NCBI RefSeq assembly: GCF_016918505.1
Contig: NZ_JAFFPZ010000030.1
Location: forward strand, 1 to 33,096
DNA from: Desulforhopalus vacuolatus
GTDB lineage: Bacteria; Desulfobacterota; Desulfobulbia; Desulfobulbales; Desulfocapsaceae
DNA length: 33,096 nt
Direction: 5' to 3'
In this document: in pieces, positions 32,781 to 33,096 of the stretch
Position numbering within the stretch: the stretch's first letter is position 1
How the letters are laid out: every line of letters starts with the position of its first letter
Made by a program: the position numbers and the translations under genes
The notes under the pieces: model-generated
Told to the model about the DNA's origin: nothing
Seen by the model: the letters and a program-made list of their open reading frames with translations, nothing else
The model's database searches: none

Positions 32781-32890
32781 CTTTTGCTTTTTCCTGCCTC
32801 CTTTCTCCCGTCTCCCCCTGCCTCCTTTTTCCTGTCTCCCGTCTCCCTTTTCTCATCCCTGCCTTTGAATCCGCCAATACAAAATGTAAT
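32781..32890 (-). repeat. Dispersed repeat, G + T modules (third location)
   Basis: A pyrimidine run (CTCCTTTCTCCCGTCTCCCC type, reverse of the G module) followed by TTTGAATCCGCCAATACAAA, the T module. Same order as at 20031-20120 but inverted. The stretch 32666-32917 has no gene other than these modules. Confidence 0.75.
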
Positions 32891-32917
32891 TGCTCACCAT
32901 TCGCGTAAACTGAAAAA

Positions 32918-33096
32918 CTATCCGGAATTACTCTCCAGGCCGGAATAGATTTCTGGTCCCAGACCAAGAAGTTCCAACATCCTTACTTGTAACGGTGAAA
33001 GTGGTGTGACATGGTGAAAGATTTGCCCGGCTAACTCGATGATCGTCAGAGTGATTTGGGAATAGGCCTTCAGGATTCTTTCCGCTGTTGGAGAAT
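32918..33096 (-). CDS. Transposase C-terminal fragment (IS4-like; 5' end outside window)
   Basis: The frame enters from the right edge and ends at TAG (32920-32918). 59 residues: SPTAERILKAYSQITLTII, then ELAGQIFHHVTPLSPLQVRM, then LELLGLGPEIYSGL. The HVTPLSPLQ...LLGL..IY..L ending is typical of large DDE transposases of the IS4 type. Catalytic residues lie outside the window, so its state is unknown. Confidence 0.6.
   Translation of the reverse strand, partial: SPTAERILKAYSQITLTIIELAGQIFHHVTPLSPLQVRMLELLGLGPEIYSGLESNSG

Overview
The window is a chromosomal segment of a Gram-negative bacterium. Kdo/lipopolysaccharide genes, a periplasmic PstS and large MscS- and CorA-type membrane proteins show the double membrane. 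Gene style, the load of transposase fragments and the dispersed intergenic repeats suggest a deltaproteobacterial (Desulfobulbales-like) genome, but this is an impression from sequence alone and no taxonomic marker is present.

Layout. (1) 1-3.5 kb: the 3' end of an IS66 transposase, a coupled operon of a dicarboxylate/amino-acid:cation symporter and an orphan family-3 solute-binding protein, and a dead IS30 remnant. (2) 3.4-7.7 kb: an AT-rich accessory patch with small membrane proteins, a secreted HEAT-repeat protein, palindromic repeats, a 149-bp MITE-like element, a fossil higBA toxin-antitoxin pair whose promoter is still recognisable, and an orphan ORF. (3) 7.7-12.5 kb: a Fic-like gene with a degenerate active-site motif lying just behind the terminator of a complete pstSCAB phosphate-uptake operon, where phoU often sits. 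(4) 12.6-20 kb: core genes. A large MscS channel, a CorA/ZntB-type transporter and phosphoserine phosphatase run on + and converge on kdsB and waaA/kdtA on -, followed by an EamA exporter. (5) 20-25.5 kb: uracil salvage (upp-uraA), an atypical single-chain transketolase, a PfkB-family kinase and tRNA-Pro(CGG). (6) 25.5-28.4 kb: two damaged IS1595-family copies in direct orientation around a gene with an ExoX-like C-terminal-type domain and a possible nuclease region. (7) 28.6-32.7 kb: a phage or P4-like satellite remnant with an SF3 helicase/primase, two small DNA-binding regulators, a divergent CI-type repressor whose S24 catalytic serine is phenylalanine, a membrane/zinc-ribbon/TPR cargo gene, and what looks like the first 18 codons of an integrase. 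The window closes with another copy of the dispersed repeat and a transposase C-terminus.

How the parts work together. The pst genes form a high-affinity phosphate importer. kdsB and waaA supply and transfer Kdo to lipid A. upp and uraA import and salvage uracil using PRPP, and the transketolase downstream could feed ribose-5-phosphate. The accessory segments are layered insertions. A modular repeat family (a 20-bp perfect palindrome module, a GGGAGACGG purine module and a TTTGAATCCGCCAATACAAA module) recurs at about 6.6, 7.6, 20.1, 25.6 and 32.8 kb, often at the edges of damaged genes.

Most promising leads: the cargo gene between repressor and truncated integrase, the repressor that probably cannot self-cleave, the degenerate Fic protein behind pst, the IS1595-flanked nuclease candidate, and the symporter coupled to a binding protein that has no ABC partner.
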